DNA of 20,962 bases from an uncultured Clostridium sp. (lineage in GTDB: Bacteria > Bacillota > Clostridia > Lachnospirales > Lachnospiraceae). The stretch's first letter is position 1. Each line of letters opens with the position of its first letter. The notes under the pieces are model-generated. The model did not search any database. It was given only the letters and a program-made list of their open reading frames with translations, and was not told the origin of the DNA. Shown one piece after another: positions 1 to 6,385 of this stretch. A program made the position numbers and the translations under genes. The stretch lies in assembly GCA_900547035.1 (NCBI GenBank), contig URFM01000055.1, positions 1 to 20,962 of the forward strand. The letters run 5' to 3'.

Positions 1-201
1 GGTTGGCTCCTCTCCGTGCATTTTTCTGGGTTCCATCATAACCATTGTCTTATTGGGGAACTCCTCAGCCGCATCCCAAAGGGCCATACCGATCTCTAAG
101 CTGTCTGTATCGGTGACGATCAGAATGTTCTCCTCCGGCTGGCAATTTGCGCAGATCGTTAAGAGACGTCTGCATGCTTCGTAGATTTTCTTCTCTGCCA
201 T
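1..201 (-). CDS. M29-type aminopeptidase (aminopeptidase T / leucyl aminopeptidase-like), N-terminal part only
   Basis: Only the first 67 codons are in the window; the gene continues beyond base 1. The visible protein starts MAEKKIYEACRRLL and carries ENILIVTDTDSLEIG, then a strand ending MVMMEPRKMHGEEPT. This order (ligand-free N-terminal Rossmann-like lobe with an 'N-V/I-LIVTDT' strand and a 'MEPR..HGEEP' loop) is what I know from the M29 aminopeptidases of archaea and clostridia, which are cytoplasmic metal-dependent exopeptidases. The metal ligands of the family lie further downstream and cannot be checked here. The ATG at 199-201 follows AAAGGAG at a normal distance. It lies downstream of the LacI-type regulator on the same strand, with its own promoter and two operator-like sites in between, so control by that regulator is likely. 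The family call rests on the N-terminus alone. Confidence 0.7.
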   Translation of the reverse strand, partial: MAEKKIYEACRRLLTICANCQPEENILIVTDTDSLEIGMALWDAAEEFPNKTMVMMEPRKMHGEEPT

Positions 202-248
202 TTTGAAACTCCTTTCATCTGTTTCCCTTTATAAATACTTTTTTATTG

Positions 249-266
249 CAAAGGCTTTTGCCTTTG
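249..266 (-). other. small leader hairpin upstream of the aminopeptidase gene
   Basis: CAAAGGC (249-255) and GCCTTTG (260-266) form a perfect 7-bp stem with a 4-base loop in the predicted leader of the aminopeptidase mRNA, about 50 bases before its start codon. No U-run follows it in the transcribed direction, so it is not a terminator. It could slow decay or affect translation; the role is unknown. Confidence 0.4.
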
Positions 267-281
267 ATCGCTGGAATCTTT

Positions 282-301
282 TTAGTTACTCGTGTAACTA
301 A
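282..301. promoter_or_regulatory. perfect palindromic operator copy 1 (TTAGTTAC-N4-GTAACTAA)
   Basis: The two 8-base arms TTAGTTAC (282-289) and GTAACTAA (294-301) are exact inverted copies around TCGT, so the site is centred on a CG step as many LacI-family operators are. It lies in the predicted transcribed leader of the aminopeptidase gene, 131 bases centre to centre from a second copy at 413-432. The LacI-type gene just upstream (456-1448) is the natural candidate to bind both. As RNA the site would also fold into an 8-bp stem with a 4-base loop. Confidence 0.65.
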
Positions 302-400
302 TCTGTTTTAAAAAATTGCCTCGATATATTTAGGCATTTTGTATTAAATAAAATATTTATTATTGTTTAATTCGTCATATTGTTTATCTCTGTTGGCTAT

Positions 401-432
401 ATATTAGCACATTTAGTTACACATGTAAATAG
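401..432 (-). promoter_or_regulatory. promoter with overlapping operator copy 2, for the aminopeptidase gene
   Basis: On the minus strand a -35 TTTACA (424-429) and a -10 TAATAT (401-406) are separated by exactly 17 bases. A second copy of the operator, TTAGTTAC (413-420) - ACAT - GTAAATAG (425-432), has two mismatches to the perfect copy at 282-301 and covers the -35 and half of the spacer. A protein bound there would block polymerase. No clear terminator lies between the regulator stop codon (456-458) and this promoter, so some read-through from the regulator gene is also possible. Confidence 0.7.
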
Positions 433-455
433 GTTTTTTAAAAAAATTTCCCTTT

Positions 456-1448
456 TTATGCACTTTCGCGCACAGCAAGGGAAACGCCGATCAACTGATC
501 TGCCGGAATCTGTCCGTTAATCAGCTGCAGCATCGTATCCACCAGTTTCTGGGAGAATTCTTCCTTCGAAAAATCCACGCTGGTAAGTCTCGGAGAAAGC
601 ATTTCTGCCAAATAAATATTATCCATCCCTACAATCGCCAAATCATCCGGTACCTTCAGGCCCAGCTTCTGCACATACTGCATAACATGTCCCGCCAAAT
701 AATCGTCGCCGGCAATAATAGCCGTAGGCCGCTCTTCGGGATTGCACGCAAATACCAGGTCAAAGATGCTTGCCAGAACGCTGGCCTCGGATTCCGTATT
801 CCGGCAGATGTAGGCATCATTGTAAGGAAGCCCATTCGCCTCCAGGGCATCCCTGTAAGCCCGTTCACGAAAGCCCTTAGCCATATTCATGTTGTAGCGC
901 AGAGGGGGAGCCAGAAGAATCCGCTTATGCCCCCGGAACACCAGATAATTCACCGTTTTCTCTACTCCGCTGTAAATATCAGGAGCCACAGTCACAATAT
1001 TGCTCTCCAGGAAGCTGTAGTCCCTGGTCTTGTAGAGCACTACCGGGATTCCGGCCCCGGCAATCTGATTCAGCTGGGCGGCCGTATAGCGGTTGGACAG
1101 CATGAACACCCCGTCAAAGCGCCCTTCGATCAGCGTCTGAATAAATTCGTCTCCATCACGGCTGTAACAGTGGGATACAAAATAGCCCCGGTCAAAGAAT
1201 TTCTGCTCCGCAATCTCCAGCCAGTTGTTCCGCAGATTGTCGCAGACAAAAGCAATCTGCATGGACTTGTTGGTTTTCAGGCTTCTGGCGTGAAGATTCG
1301 GCCGGTACTGAAGTTCCTCAATCGCCCGTCGCACCGCCTGGGTCTTTTCCTCACTGACAAATTTCGTCTGGTTGATGACATAGGAAACTACCGCCGGTGA
1401 CACCCCAGCCAGTTTTGCCACATCGTCTCTTGTAATTTTTTTGCTCAT
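456..1448 (-). CDS. LacI/GalR-family transcriptional regulator
   Basis: The protein is 330 residues, the usual length of the family. It opens with the LacI helix-turn-helix (KITRDDVAKLAGVSPAVVSYVIN, residues about 4-26), then the hinge region RPNLHARSLKTNKS, and a periplasmic-binding-protein-like sensor domain (IAFVCDN; GVFMLSN; GIPVVLY; AIIAGDD; DDLAIVGMDN). Of two in-frame ATG codons I chose the one at 1448 because AAAGGAGAGGG lies directly before it and the family's MxKKIT start fits; the upstream ATG at 1469 would add seven residues. It lies 13 bases after the YjjB-like gene and is probably co-transcribed with the exporter genes. Two matching palindromes lie just downstream in front of the aminopeptidase gene. 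A LacI-family factor next to an aminopeptidase and an exporter, not sugar genes, is unusual; its effector is not evident. Confidence 0.93.
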   Translation of the reverse strand: MSKKITRDDVAKLAGVSPAVVSYVINQTKFVSEEKTQAVRRAIEELQYRPNLHARSLKTNKSMQIAFVCDNLRNNWLEIAEQKFFDRGYFVSHCYSRDGDEFIQTLIEGRFDGVFMLSNRYTAAQLNQIAGAGIPVVLYKTRDYSFLESNIVTVAPDIYSGVEKTVNYLVFRGHKRILLAPPLRYNMNMAKGFRERAYRDALEANGLPYNDAYICRNTESEASVLASIFDLVFACNPEERPTAIIAGDDYLAGHVMQYVQKLGLKVPDDLAIVGMDNIYLAEMLSPRLTSVDFSKEEFSQKLVDTMLQLINGQIPADQLIGVSLAVRESA

Positions 1449-1461
1449 TTTCCCTCTCCTT

Positions 1462-1914
1462 TCAAGCATGTCTGATCAGGTGCAGCTGAATATTACGGAT
1501 AAATTTGGAAATATAGGAAGCCAGGATAATCCCCAAAGCAATCGCTCCGGCTTCCATCAGAACCTTGTTGGCAGAATTTCCAAAATCCGTAAAATGTCTC
1601 TGCACCAGATCGTACATAGCGTAATACAAATCTCCCCCCGGAATTTCCGGTATAAGCATAGGCACCAGCAGAAGAATCACCGGCGCTTTCAGCACCCGGG
1701 CCAGAATCTCGCTGAAGGCCGCAATAAACAGGCTTGCCACAAAAAGCCCCGCAAACATGCTCTGTCCGTTTGCGGTACACAGCAGATACACCGCCCATCC
1801 CGCGCCTCCCCCCAGTGCGATTCCTATGAGTTTCCGGTCCAAGATACCAAACAGAACCGCAAAGCCCACAGAACCCAAAATTCCCATAATCGTCTGAATT
1901 ACATAAAATTTCAT
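1462..1914 (-). CDS. yjjB: ThrE-type exporter, small YjjB-like membrane subunit
   Basis: The protein is 150 residues with about four hydrophobic membrane segments. It has the conserved glycine/proline-rich stretch VLLLVPMLIPEIPGGDLYYAM (about residues 79-99), typical of the ThrE_2/DUF3815 half of the threonine/serine exporter family. In E. coli the separate YjjP and YjjB proteins work together as a dicarboxylate (succinate) exporter; in Corynebacterium the two halves are fused as ThrE, which exports threonine and serine. Its start codon overlaps the stop of the upstream YjjP-like gene by one base (TGATG), so the two are translationally coupled. The transported compound cannot be read from the sequence. 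Confidence 0.85.
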   Translation of the reverse strand: MKFYVIQTIMGILGSVGFAVLFGILDRKLIGIALGGGAGWAVYLLCTANGQSMFAGLFVASLFIAAFSEILARVLKAPVILLLVPMLIPEIPGGDLYYAMYDLVQRHFTDFGNSANKVLMEAGAIALGIILASYISKFIRNIQLHLIRHA

Positions 1915-2696
1915 CAGCCGCCTCCCACAATCAATACCACCGCAAAGCCCATGGCCACGGAAATTGCCTTTAGCACCGCCTCGCTCATATTCAAAAGCCC
2001 GCTGATCGTATCCCCGTTAATCATATCCCGCAAAGCCGTGGTAAACTGGATTCCCGGAATCACCAGCATAATATTGCCAATCATAATCTTATCCGGCTGC
2101 CGGCCGATTCCAAGTCTCACCAAAAGCAATACAGCCAGCGCCGTAATGGCGCTGCAGATCATGGTCTGAATGATGCTGTTAAGCTTCAAAGAGGCGCTGA
2201 ACTGCAGCGTAGCGAAAAGAACCAGGCCTGACAGGGCAGCTGCGCAGCCGTCCATCCATCCCCCGCCAAAGAATACGGACAGAGCGGCAGAAATCATGGA
2301 ATACATCGCCAAATTCAGCCAGTCCGGGACGCCGGGGGCCTTCCAAATGGCCTGTATCTGATCCTGAAGTTCTCTCAGCCCACAGGGAGAGGCGCATATT
2401 TTCCTTGACAAGGCATTGACCCGGGCCACCTTTCCCAGATCCGTCACCCTTTCCTTAATTCTTCTGGTCTGGGTAATCGACCGTTCATCCGGAAGGGTTA
2501 CGGTAGCAATAATACTGGAAGTAATAGTAAATACATCTGCCCGGACAAATCCATAGGCCTTACAGAGCCGGCCCATAGTATCCTCCACCCGGCTTACCTC
2601 GGCCCCATATTTCAGCAGCAGCTCTCCAATATCCATAATAGAGGACAGATAGCCGCCCATAAGTTCATAATGCTCATGACTCATTCTCTCATCCAT
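1914..2696 (-). CDS. yjjP: ThrE-type exporter, large YjjP-like subunit
   Basis: The protein is 260 residues. The N-terminal soluble part has the family's signature region (ELLLKYGAEVSRVEDTMGRL, about residues 24-43; then FTITSSIIATV), followed by about five hydrophobic segments including a late VIPGIQFTTALRDMINGDT motif, characteristic of ThrE_1/PF06738 (YjjP). It pairs with the following YjjB-like gene, with which it overlaps by one base. The start is uncertain: ATG at 2696 and ATG at 2684 (MSHEHYE) are both possible and neither has a strong ribosome binding site. A good promoter lies at 2795-2824. Co-location with an aminopeptidase hints at export of amino acids or peptide breakdown products, but that is inference only. 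Confidence 0.85.
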   Translation of the reverse strand: MDERMSHEHYELMGGYLSSIMDIGELLLKYGAEVSRVEDTMGRLCKAYGFVRADVFTITSSIIATVTLPDERSITQTRRIKERVTDLGKVARVNALSRKICASPCGLRELQDQIQAIWKAPGVPDWLNLAMYSMISAALSVFFGGGWMDGCAAALSGLVLFATLQFSASLKLNSIIQTMICSAITALAVLLLVRLGIGRQPDKIMIGNIMLVIPGIQFTTALRDMINGDTISGLLNMSEAVLKAISVAMGFAVVLIVGGG

Positions 2697-2794
2697 GACA
2701 CACTCTCGTTTTCCCCTGCTGGTTTTGGAACGGCAGTTGTGCTGAGTTATCGGATTTACCGGTTTCTAAACTGCCTGCGTTTTCCCACATTTTT

Positions 2795-2824
2795 ATAATA
2801 AATCCAACCGGTTACTTGTGTCAA
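2795..2824 (-). promoter_or_regulatory. promoter of the exporter-lacI unit
   Basis: On the minus strand there is a consensus -35 TTGACA (2819-2824), an 18-base spacer and -10 TATTAT (2795-2800). The spacer contains the 8-base palindrome AACCGGTT (2806-2813), which could be a regulator contact but does not match the TTAGTTAC operator. The rest of 2697-2909 shows nothing else that I can interpret. Confidence 0.65.
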
Positions 2825-2909
2825 TGGATTTTTCATTTTTTAAATTCAAATGGATGCCGGCTTTATTTCAAACGCAGTAATCCAGTTCATTCCGGACAAT
2901 AAAAGCCAG

Positions 2910-2961
2910 CAAAAAAATCCCCCGGCCCTCCGGATAACAATATATCCGAACAGCCAGGGGC
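2910..2961 (-). terminator. Rho-independent terminator of the small unknown gene
   Basis: Read on the minus strand, a stem (inner perfect CGGATA/TATCCG plus an outer GGGG/CCCC pairing with a small bulge) is followed by GATTTTTTTGC, a clear run of U. It lies 20 bases after the stop codon of the 108-residue gene. Confidence 0.75.
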
Positions 2962-2981
2962 CTGTTCCCGCACTTCCAGTT

Positions 2982-3308
2982 TTATCTGCTTTGCTGAGCC
3001 ATTGCGTAAGCCATAAGATGGCCCAAGCCTTTTTCCTCATACAAAGTGCTCCCGGATTCCTTTTCCGGGATGCTGTCCATCTCCTGGCAGTCCATGGAAG
3101 CCTTCTGCTCGACTTCGTGCTTGTAGTCAGCCAGATATTTCTCAATCCGGGCAATTTTATCGATAGCTGCTTCATTCTCCTTCTTCTCCAGCCCCAAGGC
3201 CTCCAGAACATAAGCCAGATCCTGGTCGGACCAATCCTTCAGCACTGTACCGGAAAGCAGTTCGATCCGTTCTCTTGTAGTGGAGCACTGCAAAAATTTC
3301 TTAATCAT
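2982..3308 (-). CDS. hypothetical protein, 108 residues
   Basis: I do not recognise this protein. From the ATG at 3308 it reads MIKKFLQCSTTRERIELLSG, continuing as a charged, mostly helical and soluble chain with no membrane segment, signal peptide or cysteine motif. An N-terminal helical region (about 1-50: ELLSGTVLKDWSDQDLAYVL, then EALGLEK) leads into a lysine/glutamate-rich helix (IARIEKYLADYKHEVEQK) and a Met/Gln-rich tail ending HLMAYAMAQQSR. GGAGG lies 12 bases before the ATG, with GGAAG closer. The frame stays open upstream to 3575. I reject that longer version because a near-perfect promoter would start transcription at about 3383, and because the upstream ATG lies inside the terminator of the previous operon. 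It is a stand-alone gene with its own promoter and terminator. Confidence 0.6.
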   Translation of the reverse strand: MIKKFLQCSTTRERIELLSGTVLKDWSDQDLAYVLEALGLEKKENEAAIDKIARIEKYLADYKHEVEQKASMDCQEMDSIPEKESGSTLYEEKGLGHLMAYAMAQQSR

Positions 3309-3381
3309 TTTAACTTCCAACCTCCGTAAACAGGGCGTCTTTCCGCCAAAACAAATAATCTCAAACTTTATTTTTCCATTT

Positions 3382-3418
3382 ACGGCTACATTATATACAG
3401 CAGCCGTTATTTTGACAA
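3382..3418 (-). promoter_or_regulatory. promoter of the 108-residue gene with a flanking inverted repeat
   Basis: On the minus strand -35 TTGTCA (3413-3418), a 17-base spacer and a perfect -10 TATAAT (3390-3395). The 6-base arms ACGGCT (3382-3387) and AGCCGT (3402-3407) form an inverted repeat that brackets the -10 and the expected start site near 3383, as an operator would. Between this site and the terminator at 3554, bases 3419-3553 hold nothing that I can identify. Confidence 0.7.
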
Positions 3419-3553
3419 TGGACCAAATTGCTAAAGTTCCCTCCTTCTTTTCCCCCTGCCCCGTCAAATCTCCGTTATCCCTCGTCTCAAAAGAAAAAAA
3501 CTTCGTCAACTCATCTTCCCCGTCCCATAGGTCCGTGATTTCTTTTGGAAAGA

Positions 3554-3589
3554 AAAGCTGCCTGAAGTTTTTCACTTTCAGGCAGCTTT
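3554..3589 (-). terminator. Rho-independent terminator of the dhuI-dhuD-like operon
   Basis: A perfect 13-bp stem, AAAGCTGCCTGAA (3554-3566) with TTCAGGCAGCTTT (3577-3589), and a 10-base loop. On the minus strand it is followed by a U-rich CTTTTCTTTCC tail. It starts 25 bases after the SDR stop codon. Confidence 0.88.
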
Positions 3590-3614
3590 CTCTTATTCCG
3601 GTCTGTTATGTGAA

Positions 3615-4421
3615 TTATTTCGGCTGTTTTCCGATATAAGCCAGAATTCCGCCGTCTACATAAAGGATCAGTCCATTGACAAAATTGGAAGCGTCGGAAG
3701 CCAGGAACACAGCCGGTCCGCCCAGGTCGTCCGCCTCGCCCCAGCGTCCTGCCGGAGTTTTGCTGACGATAAACTGGTCAAAGGGATGTCTGGAACCATC
3801 AGGCTGAAGCTCTCTTAAAGGAGCCGTCTGGGGCGTAGCAATATAGCCAGGCCCAATGCCGTTGCACTGGATGTTGTACTCGCCGTACTCAGAGGCAATA
3901 TTTTTTGTCAGCATCTTCAGGCCGCCCTTTGCCGCCGCGTAAGCGGAAACGGTCTCTCTGCCCAGCTCGCTCATCATGGAGCAAATATTGATAATCTTTC
4001 CGTGTCCCTTCTTAATCATACCAGGGATTACGGCCTTGGATACGATGAAAGGAGCGTTTAAGTCCACATCGATGACCTGGCGGAACTGCTCCGCAGTCAT
4101 ATCGCACATGGGGATCCGCTTGATAATTCCGGCGTTGTTCACCAGAATGTCAATCACGCCTACTTCCCGTTCTACCTGAGCCACAAAAGCGTTGACGGCG
4201 TTCTCATCGGTTACGTCGCACACATAGCCGTGGGCTTCAATGCCCTCTTCCTTGTAGGCAGCCAGTCCCTTGTCCACCAGTTCCTGCTTAATATCATTAA
4301 ATACAATGGTTGCTCCGGCTCCGGCCATCGCCTTGGCAATAGCGAATCCAATTCCATAAGATGCGCCGGTGATCAGAGCAACTTTGCCCTCCAGTGAAAA
4401 ATTCTGCAAATAATCTGCCAT
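3615..4421 (-). CDS. dhuD: SDR-family dehydrogenase, DhuD/KduD/gluconate-5-dehydrogenase type
   Basis: A 268-residue short-chain dehydrogenase. It shows the nucleotide-binding TGASYGIG (18-25), NNAG (95-98), and a catalytic set Ser148, Tyr161 and Lys165 (YAAAK). The end VDGGILAYIGKQPK is typical of the clostridial/streptococcal 'gluconate 5-dehydrogenase' group. Next to an RpiB-type isomerase of the DhuI form, the best-fitting role is the streptococcal DhuD reaction: NADH-dependent reduction of 3-deoxy-D-glycero-2,5-hexodiulosonate to 2-keto-3-deoxygluconate in breakdown of unsaturated uronates. KduD or 5-keto-gluconate reductase activity are the alternatives. The start at 4421 has AGGAGG eight bases upstream. 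It is the last gene of a two-gene operon, with a strong terminator just after it. The enzymes for the next steps (KdgK, KdgA) are not in the window. Confidence 0.82.
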   Translation of the reverse strand: MADYLQNFSLEGKVALITGASYGIGFAIAKAMAGAGATIVFNDIKQELVDKGLAAYKEEGIEAHGYVCDVTDENAVNAFVAQVEREVGVIDILVNNAGIIKRIPMCDMTAEQFRQVIDVDLNAPFIVSKAVIPGMIKKGHGKIINICSMMSELGRETVSAYAAAKGGLKMLTKNIASEYGEYNIQCNGIGPGYIATPQTAPLRELQPDGSRHPFDQFIVSKTPAGRWGEADDLGGPAVFLASDASNFVNGLILYVDGGILAYIGKQPK

Positions 4422-4458
4422 GGTTCTTTCCTCCTAGTCCATGCTTACCATGCCGCGC

Positions 4459-5097
4459 TTACGCCAGCAGGCTCTTTACGTATTCCGCGATTGCTTCGTC
4501 CTTGCAATGAGCGAAAAACAGTTCCTGGAACTTCTCTCCCGCAATGCTGCCTTTCACCAGATCCTGATCCAGCCCCTTCAGGCAGGTAATCAGGTCCTTA
4601 AAGTTATTCGCCCTTACCTGATCCAGAATCTTTTTATTTCTCTGCTCCGGAACCGCTCTCTCTTTGGGATATCCCTGTCCGCTCTCCTCAGAGAACAGCT
4701 TCTCGAACGTATACTCCAGATTCAGCTCCGCGCCCCAGCCAAAGCCTTTTGCAAACGGCATAGCGATCGCGTTTCCGTCATTAATCTGGGCAAACATATA
4801 CCCGTCGCTGGGATCAGACACATGCCCGCAGATTACGCCCGGGAAGCTGTTTAATGCCAGCATAGCGCCCTCACCGGTGCCGCAGCCGGTTACTACATAA
4901 TCCGCAGCCCCGGAATTCAGCAAAATAGCCGCCAGAATACCGTTCTGCACATAGGTCAGGGAGCAGGCATCCTCAGCAGAATACATGCCGTAATTATCCA
5001 CCTCGTATCCCTTCGCATCCGCTACCTTCTTCAGGCTCTTATAAATCAGCTCATTCTTTGCCGCCTGGCTGTTCTCGTTAATTAAGGCGATTCTCAT
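4459..5097 (-). CDS. dhuI: RpiB/LacA/LacB-family sugar isomerase, DhuI-like (4-deoxy-L-threo-5-hexosulose-uronate ketol-isomerase)
   Basis: The protein is 212 residues, longer than a typical RpiB (about 150). The N-terminal 150 residues are the RpiB/LacAB fold, with ALINENSQAAKNELIY (4-19), the active-site loop TGCGTGEGAMLALNSFPGV (70-88, Cys72) and an asparagine/glycine-rich INDGNAIAMPFAKGFGWGAE. The last 60 residues are a helical extension. As I recall it, the streptococcal DhuI that acts on products of unsaturated glucuronyl hydrolase has this same length and these same motifs, and it also lies next to an SDR reductase. The expected reaction is isomerisation of 4-deoxy-L-threo-5-hexosulose-uronate to 3-deoxy-D-glycero-2,5-hexodiulosonate in the cytoplasm. 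GGAGGAAC precedes the ATG. No lyase or glycosidase gene is in the window, so the polymer source is unknown. Confidence 0.8.
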   Translation of the reverse strand: MRIALINENSQAAKNELIYKSLKKVADAKGYEVDNYGMYSAEDACSLTYVQNGILAAILLNSGAADYVVTGCGTGEGAMLALNSFPGVICGHVSDPSDGYMFAQINDGNAIAMPFAKGFGWGAELNLEYTFEKLFSEESGQGYPKERAVPEQRNKKILDQVRANNFKDLITCLKGLDQDLVKGSIAGEKFQELFFAHCKDEAIAEYVKSLLA

Positions 5098-5149
5098 TTT
5101 TTGTTCCTCCTGAATGATTAATTTTTCTCAATTCGTTCTCTGCTGCAGT

Positions 5150-5231
5150 CCGTCATATCATATTGTCTGTCGTCATGTCATCATACAATCTTATGTCATA
5201 ATGCTATCACAATTCTTCCTCTTTGTAAAGA
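5150..5231 (-). promoter_or_regulatory. probable promoter/operator region of the dhuI-like operon
   Basis: On the minus strand a -35 TTTACA (5226-5231) is 17 bases from TAGCAT (5203-5208), a modest -10. Just downstream are clustered ATGACAT-like elements: TTATGTCATAA (5191-5201, an 11-base palindrome), GTCATGTCATCATA (5172-5185) and GTCATATCATA (5152-5162), plus ATTGT/ACAAT arms at 5162-5166 and 5184-5188. They look like half-sites for the FadR-type GntR protein encoded next door, but binding is inferred. Confidence 0.45.
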
Positions 5232-5301
5232 GATATTATCGAGATTTACAATGTTTTGCAGTCTATAGATGTTTTTTCTTTTTATGGTTATTATTCCAAT
5301 C

Positions 5302-5338
5302 AAAAAACGCCCTGCATCTTTTTAGATTTAGAGCGTTT
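5302..5338 (-). terminator. terminator of the GntR regulator gene
   Basis: On the minus strand AAACGC pairs with GCGTTT, with an inner ATCT/AGAT pairing, and a TTTTTT run completes the right arm. It lies 26 bases after the regulator stop codon and separates it from the dhuI-like operon. Confidence 0.7.
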
Positions 5339-5363
5339 CTCATGCTTTTTTTAATTTTATTGG

Positions 5364-6092
5364 TTATTGCTTCATTTCATAATCCTTGCTGGACTCCAGA
5401 TCCACCATGATCTGCTCCATATGTGCTGCCATACATTTTCCCGCTTTTTCTGTATCTCCTTCTAAAAAAGCATTCAGAATACTAGTATGTGCCGGCACAA
5501 TATTCTGTACATTATTCGGAATCCGAAAAGTCTTCCCCCTGAAGTTTTTCAGAAAATCGGAAATCTGTTTATTGATGATGATCAACATCTTATTTTGACT
5601 GCATTCGATAATATGAGCGTGAAAAGCCTCGTCATACTGTCCGAGTTTAATAAAATCTCCACTGTCAACTGCCTTTAAAGTCTGCTGATGAATCTCCCGC
5701 AAAGCTTCCCGGTCTTGGTCCGTCGCATGCTTCATAGCCAATTTGATTGCCAGAGGTTCAATCACGCTGCGGACTTGGATAACATCCATTACCTCTACCT
5801 CATTTTCCGCAAACCATCTGGTTATCTCCTTATCACTGGACTCCTCCTTACTGGCCACATAAGAACCTTTTCCCGGAATCATCTCCACAAAGCCAAGTGC
5901 CTGAAGAGTACAAACCGCTTCCCGAACAGTTCCCCTGCCAACGCCAAATTGCTGGCACAGCTCCCTCTCCGTAGGCAGTTTATCTCCAACTTGTAATTCG
6001 CCCGACATAATATATTCCTTCAGCCCTTCTACTACCTGCTGAACAATTGTTAAACGCTTAATTTCTTTTATTGCCAAGTAATCTTCCCCCAT
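5364..6092 (-). CDS. GntR-family regulator, FadR subfamily (FCD domain)
   Basis: The protein is 242 residues: an N-terminal winged helix (IVQQVVEGLKEYI, then GDKLPTERELCQQFGVGRGTVREAV and PGKGSYV, about residues 16-80), followed by a helical FCD ligand domain. The FCD part has the usual metal-contact pattern, an Asp/His pair in YDEAFHAHIIECSQN and a late His in IVPAHTSILNAF and MAAHMEQI. Members of this subfamily often sense uronates, gluconate or small acids. The position upstream of the dhuI/dhuD-like pair makes uronate sensing the natural guess. The start at 6092 follows AAGGAAAG. Promoter -35 TTGACG (6137-6142), 17 bases, -10 TAAAGT (6114-6119) would give a very short leader. Bases 6143-6325 upstream hold nothing that I can identify. 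Confidence 0.92.
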   Translation of the reverse strand: MGEDYLAIKEIKRLTIVQQVVEGLKEYIMSGELQVGDKLPTERELCQQFGVGRGTVREAVCTLQALGFVEMIPGKGSYVASKEESSDKEITRWFAENEVEVMDVIQVRSVIEPLAIKLAMKHATDQDREALREIHQQTLKAVDSGDFIKLGQYDEAFHAHIIECSQNKMLIIINKQISDFLKNFRGKTFRIPNNVQNIVPAHTSILNAFLEGDTEKAGKCMAAHMEQIMVDLESSKDYEMKQ

Positions 6093-6113
6093 CTGTCTTT
6101 CCTTATTAGCTTT

Positions 6114-6142
6114 ACTTTAAATAACTTCCTCCGTTTCGTCAA
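6114..6142 (-). promoter_or_regulatory. likely promoter of the GntR gene
   Basis: On the minus strand -35 TTGACG (6137-6142) and -10 TAAAGT (6114-6119) with a 17-base spacer, ending about 20 bases before the start codon. Confidence 0.5.
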
Positions 6143-6325
6143 GTCTATTTTCAGGTCTTTTTCTCATGGGTATTTCCATTTTTTACCTGCTATGCTCGAA
6201 TAGCCAACCGCGGGTTAATCAAAGACTTTCACGGCGACCGCTAAAAACAGCCAAAGGCTATACAGAAAAAACAGAAATCGAAAATCTTGCTTGCCCTTAT
6301 CATATCCGTCAAAATTCACAAGCAA

Positions 6326-6357
6326 AAAGACGAAGGAACTGCTCTCCCTCCGTCTTT
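6326..6357 (-). terminator. terminator of the DeoR regulator gene
   Basis: AAAGACG (from 6326) pairs with CGTCTTT (to 6357), with a further AGG/CCT inside the stem. On the minus strand a TTTTTGC tail follows. It starts about 30 bases after the deoR-type stop codon. Confidence 0.72.
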
Positions 6358-6385
6358 CATTGGCACAAGTTTCTGTTTTCCGTCT

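Noticed and set aside
687..2169. Long plus-strand open frames (237 and 242 residues) opposite the LacI, YjjB and YjjP-like genes
   Set aside because: Their translations show no family motif and they are antisense to well-supported genes with good starts.
3309..3575. N-terminal extension that would make the 108-residue protein 197 residues long
   Set aside because: A consensus promoter starts transcription near 3383, and the far ATG lies inside the terminator stem of the previous operon; the extension has no ribosome binding site.
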